A stretch of DNA of 64,000 nt. It comes from Helicostylum pulchrum. Its lineage: Eukaryota > Mucoromycota > Mucoromycetes > Mucorales > Mucoraceae. The translations under genes and the position numbers were made by a program. The notes below the pieces were generated by a model. It did no database searches, had not been told where the DNA came from, and worked only from the letters and a program-made list of their open reading frames with translations. The stretch spans positions 182,092-246,091 of the forward strand of contig JAIXMO010000045.1 of the NCBI GenBank assembly GCA_025677825.1, written 5' to 3'. Positions 36,501 to 46,162 of this stretch are shown one piece after another. Position 1 is the stretch's first letter. Each line of letters begins with the position of its first letter.

Positions 36501-37364
36501 ATGATACCTATAATAAAAAATAATTATAAAGTATTTGGTTTAGAAAATGGTCCAACTGCAGCACTAATTTGGTTAATTCACGGAGCAGGTGGAGACATGC
36601 TTCATTTTGAAACAGTTGTACCTACATTAACACAAGCAGGATACTGCGTTTTACTAAATGATGTTCGATTTCACGGAAAATCACAGCCTAAATCATCAGG
36701 AGAATATCCATTCTCATTTAACGACATTGGACAAGATATGGACTTGATTTTACAAGAGGTTAAACAACAACACTACGCGAATAACCGAATTCAATTGTTT
36801 TTAGGCGGATTATCAATGGGCAGTATGATATCTTTAATTTACGCAGGTGATAAAACGCGTCAACAGGTATGGGATCAAGATCAAATTGACTTAAAGGGTA
36901 TCATTTTGTTAGCTGCTGGAATACCTTATTTAGAAGTATACCGAAATGGTTGGGATCTATTTAGAACTCGTCAAGTAAGTAAAGAAGATTTTGAATTCGC
37001 TCGATCTTCCATCACCGTATCTTCTATTACAGAGTATGGTAAACATCATGCAAAGCGAGCCATCGATCAAGTCTCGGATCATGCGTTGTACGAATGTCTA
37101 GTAGCTATTTCAGAACTTTTACCTTCCCCCTCTGTTCTCCCGGTCAAACCGTACATTCCTTTAACCACAGTTCCTATCTTATTAATTATACCCGATCAAG
37201 ACCCCTACACACGTATTGAAATGGAAGAATTACACAAGATCAATTTGGAGCGTGGTATTCGATCTCACTTAAATATCATTGAAAATTCAGGTCATTTAGT
37301 TACATTAGATCAAGGATTACAAGTGGGTATACAAACAAGAGACTTTTGTCAATCTTGCTTATAA
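36501..37364 (+). CDS. Alpha/beta-hydrolase, serine hydrolase (monoglyceride-lipase-like)
   Basis: Intronless gene of 287 residues. It has the alpha/beta-hydrolase signature: oxyanion-hole strand LIWLIHGAGGD, nucleophile elbow GGLSMGS (Ser in G-L-S-M-G), a late acidic strand VPILLIIPDQDPYTR and the catalytic His in ENSGHLVTL. The VRFHGKS segment after the first strand (DxRGHGxS type) and the GLSMG elbow fit the Hydrolase_4 / monoacylglycerol lipase group; the substrate is unknown. The start is the ATG at 36,501 after a T-rich leader; upstream in-frame codons are low complexity. Its stop codon overlaps by six bases the stop region of the convergent TMEM42-like gene. Confidence 0.88.
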   Translation: MIPIIKNNYKVFGLENGPTAALIWLIHGAGGDMLHFETVVPTLTQAGYCVLLNDVRFHGKSQPKSSGEYPFSFNDIGQDMDLILQEVKQQHYANNRIQLFLGGLSMGSMISLIYAGDKTRQQVWDQDQIDLKGIILLAAGIPYLEVYRNGWDLFRTRQVSKEDFEFARSSITVSSITEYGKHHAKRAIDQVSDHALYECLVAISELLPSPSVLPVKPYIPLTTVPILLIIPDQDPYTRIEMEELHKINLERGIRSHLNIIENSGHLVTLDQGLQVGIQTRDFCQSCL

Positions 37365-37929
37365 GGTTTTCTTTTTATTTTTATTAAGTTCTTCCAGTTT
37401 CTTTTGAGATTGGGATAATAAAATTGTTCCTGCTAAAATAAAACTTGCTCCTATCCACCATCGTAATGCCAATGGTTCATTAAATACAAGATATCCTAAA
37501 ATAGCCTACATAAAATTGTGTTTGTGTGTGTAAGGGTTCAGTTCAATAAATATCTCCTTTTTTTTTGTAACTTACAGAAGCACTAAAGTTGACAGCACCA
37601 TTGACAATAGATACTTGTACAGAAGAAGGTGCAGCATTTAATGCCTTTGTAAACGTAGTCCACATAATTGAATTACACGCAAAGATAAGAGCAAAGCATA
37701 TACTTCTTGTCACCATTAATGATGTCTATGATATATATAAATTATTATTACACTTCTAGTACGGCTTTTTCTTTTTTCAAACCTTTTCAGGTACAAGGTT
37801 TAGTTGACCAACAAAGTAAGTATGAAATAACTCTGTACGTTCATCTGAAAACAATTTTGCAAATACAGATGATAAAGCTGCAAAAAACCCAGAGATGATG
37901 GCAAAAGGAATAAAGGAAGAAGATGTCAT
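37359..37929 (-). CDS. TMEM42/EamA-like small multi-pass membrane protein
   Basis: Small drug/metabolite-transporter-fold membrane protein (TMEM42-like; role unknown). Three exons on the minus strand: 37929 to about 37783 (or 37795), 37725-37576 and 37505-37359, about 143-147 residues. The N-terminus is MTSSSFIPFAIISGFFAALS, then SVFAKLFSD. The middle exon reads VTRSICFALIFACNSIMWTT with FTKALNAAPSSVQVSIVNGA. The last exon reads AILGYLVFNEPLALRWWIGA, SFILAGTILL and a basic tail. This is the EamA half-repeat pattern (about four helices). The donor of the first intron is ambiguous: CTT|GTACCT and AAG|GTTTGA are both in phase. The gene has no large open frame because each exon is short. Confidence 0.82.
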
Positions 37930-38119
37930 TCGTTTAGCAAAAAGGTTAAAAGAGTGTGTACTTGAATTCCCACATAACTCTTGTTTTCAACAAGTGTCGT
38001 TTTGTGACCGGATATTTATTTAACAAAAAAAAAAAATATTGCTAAATAAAACGCGTTTTTTTTTTGCTTCCTTTGCTGTTATTGTTCATATTTTCCTTTT
38101 AATTACATATACATAAAAA

Positions 38120-39940
38120 ATGAACGGACAGTCATCATTTGGATTTGGTTCTACAGGTATATATGCCTCTTTTTTTTTTTATAAAAAACAAACCAATTTT
38201 AAAACTAAAAATTAAAATGTAGCAAACACAACATCACAAGCAGGTACTTTATTTGGTGCCGCTAATACCAACAACACATCTGCTGGAACTTTATTCGGTG
38301 CCAACACAAGTAATTCCTCAGCTGCTGGAACTTTATTTGGAGGCGCTGCTTCATCAAACACAGGTAAAGTACGCAACTGAAAAAAAAAAACCCTCCTTTA
38401 GATTTTAAAAAGAATACCTTAATTTAGGTTTTGGAGGTTTCTCAAAGCCAGCAACAACAAGTGCATTTGGCGCACCCGCAACTACTCAACCTGCAACACC
38501 TGGATTTGGTGGTTTTGGTGCACCTGCTGCGTCTACAGCACCTGCTGCAACTGGATTTGGTGGTTTTGGTGCGCCCGCTACGTCTACAGCACCTGCTGCA
38601 ACAGGATTTGGTGGATTTGGTCAACAACAAGCGCCTGCTGCTGCAACTGGATTTGGTGGGTTCGGTGCTCCTGCCACTTCTACTGCTCCTGCCGCTACTG
38701 GATTTGGAGGATTTGGTCAAGCAGCAAACGCAGGATTTGGACAACAACAACAGCAGCAGCAGCAGCAACCAGCAACAGGATTTGGACAGCAACAACCAGC
38801 AACAGGTTTTGGACAGCAACCGGCAGCCGCAGGGTTTGGACAACAAGGAGGATTTGGACAACCTGCATCAAATAATTTATTTGGTAACAATAATAATCAA
38901 CAACAACAACAACAACAAATGGGTGCAGCTCCTGTACAAGATAAAGTTTGGCAAGAGCTTGCGTTAATTAGAGCACACTTCGATCCTACTTCACCACTTT
39001 GTCAATTCCGAGTAAGTTTATAAATATAAACACTCGTACGAAATGCTAACATTATAGTTGTAGCATTATTTTTATAATATGGTACCAGCAAATGAAGTAC
39101 ATTTATATGCTCGTCCTCAAAACCAGGATGAACATTTATGGAATGAAGCAGTTCGTAAAAATCCTGATCCCACATGGTAAAGTATTATATTTACTTACAA
39201 AAAAGGAGAGAGAAAATTAAATGGAAATCATGCATATTTTTAGTTTGGTTCCTGTTTTGGCTGTTGGATTTGACGATATCTTAAAGCGTATGGAAATTCA
39301 ATCTAAACAAGTAGACTTACACCAAGAAAAATTAAAAGAAACTCGCGAGAGATTAAATACCGTACAACGACAATATACTCTTGGAACCCTCGTTAAATTA
39401 GAAGAACATAAACGTCGTCATACATATTTAGCTCAAAGATTATTAAGAGTAAGTGTTTTTTAGCGGCAGCAACAACAACAAAAAAATTATATGCTAAAAA
39501 AAATACATGTAGCTTCTTCGATACAGTCAAGTACTTCGTTATAAGGGTTTCCCATTAAACGCAGATGAAGAAAAATCAATGAGTCAATTACACGAACTTG
39601 CTGCTAGTCCTAATAACCCCGAAAATATTCAACAAAATATGACTATTTTATGGAACCAACTTCAAGCTATCAAGGCACAAAGAAGTAAAGAAAGTGGAAA
39701 GGCTGAAGTATGGCGTACAGTACGTGAACATGATACCGCAATGATTGCCAAGGTAAACTATATTTTGTTTTTTGTTTTTTCTAGCGGTAGTATTATTATT
39801 AAAACAATTATATCAAATAGATTTTGGAAGATGAACAAAAGGGTATTATGCATGTTGCTAGTATATTGAAATCAGATGCAAAGGAACTTGAAGTAATAGA
39901 AGTTGGATTAAAAAATAACCGTAATAATAGAATGAATTAA
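38120..39940 (+). CDS. NUP54: FG-nucleoporin NUP54 (yeast Nup57)
   Basis: Central-channel nucleoporin of the Nup62/54/58 (yeast Nsp1/Nup57/Nup49) complex. Seven exons: 38120-38156, 38223-38363, 38428-39011, 39064-39176, 39244-39448, 39513-39752, 39821-39940, giving 479 residues. The N-terminal about 250 residues are FG repeats (TLFGA, GFGGFGAPA, GFGQQ types) with Gln-rich runs. From about 270 a conserved alpha-helical part begins: QDKVWQELALIRAHFDP, HYFYNMVPANEVHLYARPQN, VLAVGFDDILKRMEIQSKQV and QVLRYKGFPLNADEE. The helical part matches the Nup54 alpha/beta and coiled-coil region. Exon 3 lies in a frame whose alternatives also stay open because of the GGA/CAA repeats. Confidence 0.9.
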
Positions 39941-40159
39941 TCTCTTTTTTTCAAACTCAAATAAAAATGTGTGTATGTATTTGGATTGAAACTAAAAACG
40001 TTTGTTCATTTTGGGATTGAAGGGGGCCAAACTTACACACACCCAATAAATGGTTTACCGTCACAATCTGATAATTCAAGCCACCCACAGAAATTTCTCT
40101 TTCTTTTTTTTTTTCGGAAAGCATATTTTTTTTTTTATCTTTTTATTTTGACGTAAAGC
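39941..40159. promoter_or_regulatory. Short intergenic region upstream of HAS1
   Basis: 219 bp containing the NUP54 3' end and the HAS1 promoter, with T-runs just before the start codon. No specific motif is claimed. Confidence 0.4.
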
Positions 40160-41899
40160 ATGGCTGGAGCAATTGTTGAAACAAAGAAGCGTAAGCGTTC
40201 TCACGCAGATAAGAGAGTCAATAAGAAGAAGCAAGAGGTTGCAAAGGGAGAAGCTAAACCTGTTGTCGAAGCTGAACCTGTTCAACAACCTGAAGAAGAA
40301 GAAACAGCTGCTCCTGTTGAACAAGGTAAGAATTTTATATACATAAAAAAAAATAGATCTAGATCTTAAATTATTTTTTTATTCTTCTAGTTGAAGAGCC
40401 TTTAAACCTCGATTTCGATAGTCTTGACTGTAATGAAGGAACCAAGAAAGCTGTCAAAGATATGGGTTTTACTCAAATGACCGAAGTACAAGCCAAGACT
40501 ATTCCTCCTCTTTTACAAGGTCGTGATGTTTTAGGTGCTGCCAAAACTGGCTCTGGTAAAACAGTTGCATTTATGATTCCTGCTATTGAGTTATTACTTC
40601 GCAAGAACTTTAAGCCTAGAAACGGTACTGGTGTTATCATTGTTTCTCCTACACGTGAATTAGCTATTCAAATTTACGGTGTTGCTGAAGAATTATGTAA
40701 ATATCATGCTATCACACATGGTTTGGTTATTGGAGGTTCTAACCGTAAGGCCGAGACTGAAAAGTTGGTTAAAGGTGTTAATTTGTTAGTTGCTACACCT
40801 GGTAGACTTTTAGATCACTTGCAGGTTAGTTGATATATATATATATATATATAATATACAACGAAACAATGTGGTAGTAACAATATATACATGTAGAACA
40901 CTCAAGGTTTTATCTTTAAAAACTTACAATCACTTGTGATCGATGAAGCAGACCGTATTTTAGAAATTGGTTTCGAGGAAGAGATAAAGCAAATTGTGAA
41001 GATCTTACCTAGCGAACGTCAAAGCATGTTGTTTTCAGCCACGCAAACCACTAAAGTATCTGATCTTGCTCGTATTTCATTAAAGGCAGGACCACTTTAC
41101 ATTAATGTTGATGAAAAGAAGGATACCGCAACTGCTGATGGATTAGAACAAGGTTTTGTAGTTGTTGAAGCTGATAAAAGATTTTTGTTGCTGTTTACCT
41201 TTTTGCGCAAGAACCAAAAGAAGAAGGTTATTGTATTCTTTTCCAACTGTAATGCAGTTAAATATTACGCAGAACTTTTGAATTATATTGATGTACCAGT
41301 GATGGAATTACATGGTCGTCAAAAGCAACAAAAGCGTACTTCTACTTTCTTTGAATTCTCTGAAGCTTCAAAGGGTATCTTATTATGTACTGATGTTGCT
41401 GCAAGAGGTTTAGATATTCCTTCTGTTGATTGGATCGTTCAATTTGATCCCCCAGATGATCCTCGTGATTACATTCATCGTGTAGGTAGAACTGCTCGTG
41501 CTGGTGGAAAAGGTAAAAGTTTACTCTTCTTACTGCCTAGTGAAATCGGTTTCTTGAAATACTTGAAGGACGCCAAGGTCCCTTTGAATGAATATCAATT
41601 CCCCGACAATAAGATTACCAACGTACAAAGTCAAGTAAGTATTATTATTCGTATTGTATATGTGCCGTGGGTATTAAAGACTAATAATCACTATATAATA
41701 GCTCGAAAAGTTGATCGAAAAGAACTTTTATCTTAACCAATCTGCTCGTGACGCTTTCAGATCATACTTGCAAGCTTACGCTACATATCACCACAAGAAA
41801 ATCTTTGATGTTGACAACCTTGATCTTGCAAAGGTAGCTAAATCGTTTGGTTTTGCTGTTCCTCCCAAGGTTAACTTGGCCATCACTAGTTCTAAATAA
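40160..41899 (+). CDS. HAS1: DEAD-box ATP-dependent RNA helicase HAS1 (DDX18)
   Basis: Nucleolar RNA helicase for 40S and 60S ribosome biogenesis. Four exons: 40160-40325, 40391-40824, 40897-41634, 41702-41899, giving 511 residues, close to the family length. A Lys/Arg-rich nuclear-signal-like N-terminus ([12 protein letters not shown]) and an acidic patch precede the Q motif ([17 protein letters not shown]), then motif [10 protein letters not shown], Ia PTRELAIQ, Ib [29 protein letters not shown] and [12 protein letters not shown]. The C-terminal segment ([20 protein letters not shown]) and [18 protein letters not shown] are specific to HAS1/DDX18. The gene is unrelated to the rnhA helicase that flanks the Mucorales sex locus. 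Confidence 0.93.
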
Positions 41900-42646
41900 T
41901 TATTTGCATCTCTCTTTTATTTTCATTAAAAAATATATACACTAGATTTTGGATAAAGTTGAAATTAGTTTTGAGGCATGTTGATGATGGGATCAAATCA
42001 TTTTTTAACTTATAATATCTTTGTCTTTCGCCAAAACGCGAAAAAAAACAACCGCGTTCTATGTAGCGCTTTCTCTATTTTGACCCTACATTTAGAAATT
42101 AGTTTTTTGTAGATGCTTTATTTTTTCCAGACTCACCTTATCAGTTCGATCCAATTAATCGACAAAACCTTTGTAGTGTTTTAAATTGTATTTTATTACC
42201 TCCCCGATTCGATTTCGCGACTCGCTGCTTTCTTCATTTTTCAAAAAGTTTTCGCGCCTTTTTCTTGTCCTTAAAATATTATTCATCTGTAGTTTAATAA
42301 TGTTCTTAATGAATATACCAAGTTTAAAGAGGATTGAATCATCCGAAAAAAAGATGAACATATTTTAAAAAATAAAAGCTGTTTAGGCGGTTGGAGGCGT
42401 TTCTTTTTGTATGAAACAAGGTAGTGCAACAACTGTACATACAAATTTAGCTTGTAGTTTAAATTTAATAATCCATATCCGCATACTTTCTCCAAGTTGG
42501 TAAGGAGTGACATAATGGACGCTTTCCAAAACTCCTGCATAAATTATAACCCGGATTTGAAGAGTTTGGGAGATTGTGCGACGTGTATAAACAATTAAAA
42601 TAATAAAAGATGGCGATCACCCCCCCCCCCTTATCTCAAAAAAAAT
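41900..42646. other. Intergenic region upstream of THI6
   Basis: About 750 bp with no gene. Short opposing open frames (42,155-42,540) are AT-rich and unsupported. A run of ten C residues lies just before the start (about 42,620). I looked for a thiamine-pyrophosphate aptamer core (CTGAGA with ACCTGA-type elements) and did not see one. Confidence 0.55.
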
Positions 42647-44250
42647 ATGTCCGTTAAAAAAATCGATTATAGTCTTTACTTGGTTACAGACCGTTCGTTA
42701 GTTCCTTCTCAAAAGACATTTCTTGGTCAAATTGAACGCGCATTAGAAGGAGGAGTCACACTAGTCCAATTACGCGAAAAGGATACCGAGACAGGTTCAT
42801 TTATCCAATTAGCATTTGAAGTTAAAGAATTAACCCGCAAGTACGGTGTCCCATTGTTAATTAACGATCGTCTCGATGTTGCCTTAGCTATTGATGCAGA
42901 AGGCGTACATATCGGTCAAGACGATATGCCGTTAAAGCAAGCACGACTCCTCTTGGGACCTAAAAAAATCATTGGTGTTTCTTGTAATACGGAACAAGAA
43001 GCAGAAATAGCTATTCGAGATGGTGCTGATTACCTTGGTATTGGTGCTATTTGGTTTACTTCTACAAAGAAAAATATCAAGACACCTTTAGGTATTGAAG
43101 GGCTTCAACGTATCCTTAAATCTATGCAAGAAAATCCTATTCCTACTGTTGCTATTGGAGGTATCAGTGCTAAAAACGCTTGTGAATTAATCACTGGTTC
43201 AAACACAGGTAAAATCCACGTGGATGGTCTTGCTATTGTTTCTGCTATTATGGCTGCTGAAGACCCTAAAACCGCCTGTCAAGAATTATCTCGATTGATT
43301 TCAAGTAGTTTATCATCATTGGGTGTCAAATTAAATACAACTGTAGATGATGCACTTGCTTTTGCTGTTGAAGGATGCAAGAAAATTAAATCTACTACGC
43401 CCATGGTTCATCATATCACCAGTAAGTCTCTTTTTTTTTTGCAGTCGAAGTAATTAAAGACACCTCCATGATTATATATATATCTAACTATACATAAAAC
43501 ACAGACTACGTTGTCATTAATGATAACGCCAATGCAACTCTTGCTGTAGGAGCGTCTCCAATTATGTCCACGAACCGTCAAGAATTGGATCAACTTGCTG
43601 CAGTCAATGGTGCCATGTTACTCAATATGGGTACCTTAAACGACGTTGATATGATGATTTTAGCTGCACAAGTCAATGCACGCAACAAAAACCCAGTTGT
43701 ATTAGACCCAGTAGGATGTGGTGCAACCACCTTCCGCAAAGAAACACTTGCTCGATTTTTAAACGAATGCGATTTAACTGTGATCAAAGGAAACGCAGGA
43801 GAGATTTTATCCATGGCAGGCCTTGGAGGTAAATCCAGAGGTGTAGATTCAGTTGGAGAAAATGAGGAACAAGTGATGGTAAATGCAGTCAAGTTACTTG
43901 CCAGACAAAATAACTGTGTGATTGGGTTAACAGGTCCTACGGATTATATTTCTGATGGTGATCGCGTATTTGCTATTGATAACGGACACGCTTATTTACC
44001 TTTGATTACGGGTAGTGGATGTATGGTTTCTTCAATCGTTGCTTGCTTTGCCGCAGCGAACAAAGACGATTATTTGTTAGCTACGGTCGCCGGTATTCTT
44101 ACAGTTACTGTGGCGTCTGAAATTGCAGCTGCTCGTGATTACGTCAATGGACCTGGTACTTTCCGTGCTGCGTTAATTGATGAATTATACAACGTTTCTA
44201 ACTCTCCGGATCTTATTAAGCGTTATGCTAAACTTCGCTGTATTGAATAA
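42647..44250 (+). CDS. THI6: Bifunctional thiamine-phosphate pyrophosphorylase / hydroxyethylthiazole kinase
   Basis: Joins the two halves of thiamine: the C-terminal domain phosphorylates hydroxyethylthiazole and the N-terminal domain couples it to HMP-pyrophosphate to give thiamine phosphate. Two exons, 42647-43421 and 43505-44250, give 506 residues, as expected for fungal Thi6. ThiE domain (about 1-225): GGVTLVQLREKD, LLINDRLDVALAIDAEGVHI, GQDDMP, IIGVSCNT, YLGIGAIWFTSTKKN and VAIGGIS. ThiM domain (about 240-506): HHITNYVVINDNANATLAVG (rebuilt by splicing), NPVVLDPVGCGATTFR, VIKGNAGEI and ITGSGCMVSS with the conserved catalytic-site Cys. The start is the first ATG after the leader. Confidence 0.95.
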
Positions 44251-44299
44251 ATGTGTTTTATTATGTATAAATAAAACCTAAATTTTGACGTTATTTATT

Positions 44300-44515
44300 T
44301 ATATGTATAGCGAAACAGAAACATACTTTTGTATATAATATAATTAAAACAGATGCATTTTTCTGTATTGTATTGTTAGTAAAAATGCAAAAAGAAATAG
44401 GCTCAGTAATAGACGAGCATGCTTTTCTTACATTGCAGATATAAAAAAAACCCCATTTTTATGGCCTATCAATTTTTCAGCTCTATTGACCCCCTTAATC
44501 CTCTTTTAACACAAG
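44300..44515 (+). repeat. Dispersed repeat B, copy 1
   Basis: It matches the reverse complement of 58,380-58,595 over about 185-215 bp with scattered substitutions. Shared blocks include 'gtattgtattgttagtaaaa', 'catgcttttcttacattgca' and 'gacccccttaatcc'. No coding content is evident. Confidence 0.85.
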
Positions 44516-46089
44516 AAACCCTGCTATTGATGTATAGCCTATTTTTGAATGTATTATATTTTGTTTTTTTTTTCAGGTTTTCGGGTTGGTAAACTTGCTT
44601 GAGCTGCCGGTTGCATAATTTGTCTTATGGGGTACTTGTAGATATATCATACATGATTTTTTTATATTGATAAATACTACATCTGTAGTGACTATACTGG
44701 CTTTAGAGGCTTATTATATATCATAATTAAATGGTGTTTTCACTATGTAAACTCAAAAGGGTAACAAGTGAAGAAGCAGATCTAATATGGGTCAAAATTA
44801 TCCACTTGTGGCATCTATTGTTCTTCTATCTTTGTAAGTTCAAAACCTGATGCTATTATGAATATAGATATAACGAAAACCTGTCGCTGAATTGAAATTA
44901 TATACACCTCAGTAATAGTTAACTTTTTTTTTAAACATCAACAACATCAGAATAAGTGTCAATGATATATATGTTAAAAAGAAGACAATAAGGTTCTTTG
45001 AAAGTCTTACAAAATGAAAGATGATTGATTTTATTATTTGAAATGAAGTAGTTTTATATTAAAAGAAATGGTTAAATGACAGATGAAACTTAAAGAGTGT
45101 GCAGTCCTTTTGAGTAATATAAAGATAGTCTGTTACGATATAAATCTGGTTTAAAACGTAATGTATAACCCTTTGTTTGTAGTCTCTCGGGACGATGTCT
45201 GTGTTGCTTTATTTATTATTTATATTGGTGAAAAGGGTTTCACGTTGAATAAATAATAGAATAAATAATAAATCTTTTGGGATATTGTCAGATTGTTTTT
45301 AATAAATAGTAACACAATCGGTTATAATATAAATTGGCAGGTCGCTAACTTAGGTATGAGAATAACAAGTTAGCAATTGTCATTTAAATACAAAGTAATA
45401 AGTAAATAGTAATCAAAAAGGCGTGAATATATAGCTTGTATATATCAGTTTCTCAAAAAAAATAACCTTTCTTTTTTACCAGGTAACTGTTGTTTTTAGG
45501 TGTTAAATACTCTAATTTATTTTTCTGTATCATACTATTTTTTAAACGTTAGTTTCATTCGAAAGCTGAGACTCTTGGCTTTCGTATTATAATTTAAATT
45601 GTATATGTTTGGTTTCTACAGCATGAGTAGTATATGTTTGAAAACAACTATTATTGTTTGTCCGAGTTTGAAATAAAAAAAAAATTTAAAAAAAATGTTT
45701 TTCGTACCGATCATTTTAAAAATTTGGTATCAAATCAGGAAAAACTCGTAGCTTCCAAGTTCTTTAAGTAAATATGTTCAAAAGATGTTTTCTGTAATAA
45801 AAAAAATGTAGCTTTTGTAGTGGATATAGCTGTATTTGGTTCGCGTAGCTAATGTAGTGTTTGTAGTGATGGTGGTGTATATAGTCAAATACTTTGAATA
45901 TCAATTGCACGCGATACAGTGTAAATCAAAACTGGTTCTTAGTATCGTTGAAAAGCTTGAGTTTGTGGCTTTAGAATGATTATTTGGATGTATCTGTAAC
46001 TAACTTATTGCGTGAATTAGAAAAAAAAATTTCCTGAATTTTTTATTCAAGTTTTGGGTGCTAAAATTAGACCATTTTCGTGTAACGAA

Positions 46090-46162
46090 GGGGTTGTAGC
46101 TCAAATGGTAGAGCGCTCGCTTAGCATGTGAGAGGCACTGGGATCGACGCCCAGCTACTCCA
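46090..46162 (+). tRNA. tRNA-Ala (anticodon AGC)
   Basis: A 73-nt cloverleaf without intron. Acceptor stem GGGGTTG/CTACTCC (one T-T mismatch and one G-T pair), D arm around GCTCAAATGGTAGAGC, anticodon stem CTCGC/GTGAG with loop TTAGCAT (anticodon AGC at its centre), and T arm CTGGG/CCCAG with loop ATCGACG in place of the usual TTCGANN. A T-run about five bases downstream (from 46,166) would serve as the RNA polymerase III terminator. The A-box- and B-box-like sequences lie in the D and T arms. The 79-residue open frame overlapping it is spurious. Confidence 0.93.

Noticed and set aside
38431..38967. Gln/Leu-rich 178-residue open frame
   Set aside because: Out of frame with the NUP54 FG repeats, whose spliced frame gives a full nucleoporin.
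37359..41899. Possible Mucorales sex locus, because an RNA helicase lies near a membrane transporter-like gene
   Set aside because: The helicase is HAS1, a DEAD-box rRNA-processing type, the neighbour is TMEM42-like rather than a triose-phosphate transporter, and no HMG-box gene lies between.
41900..42646. Possible TPP riboswitch upstream of THI6
   Set aside because: I looked for the conserved aptamer blocks in the leader and in the single intron and found none. Thi6-type genes are not the usual fungal riboswitch carriers.
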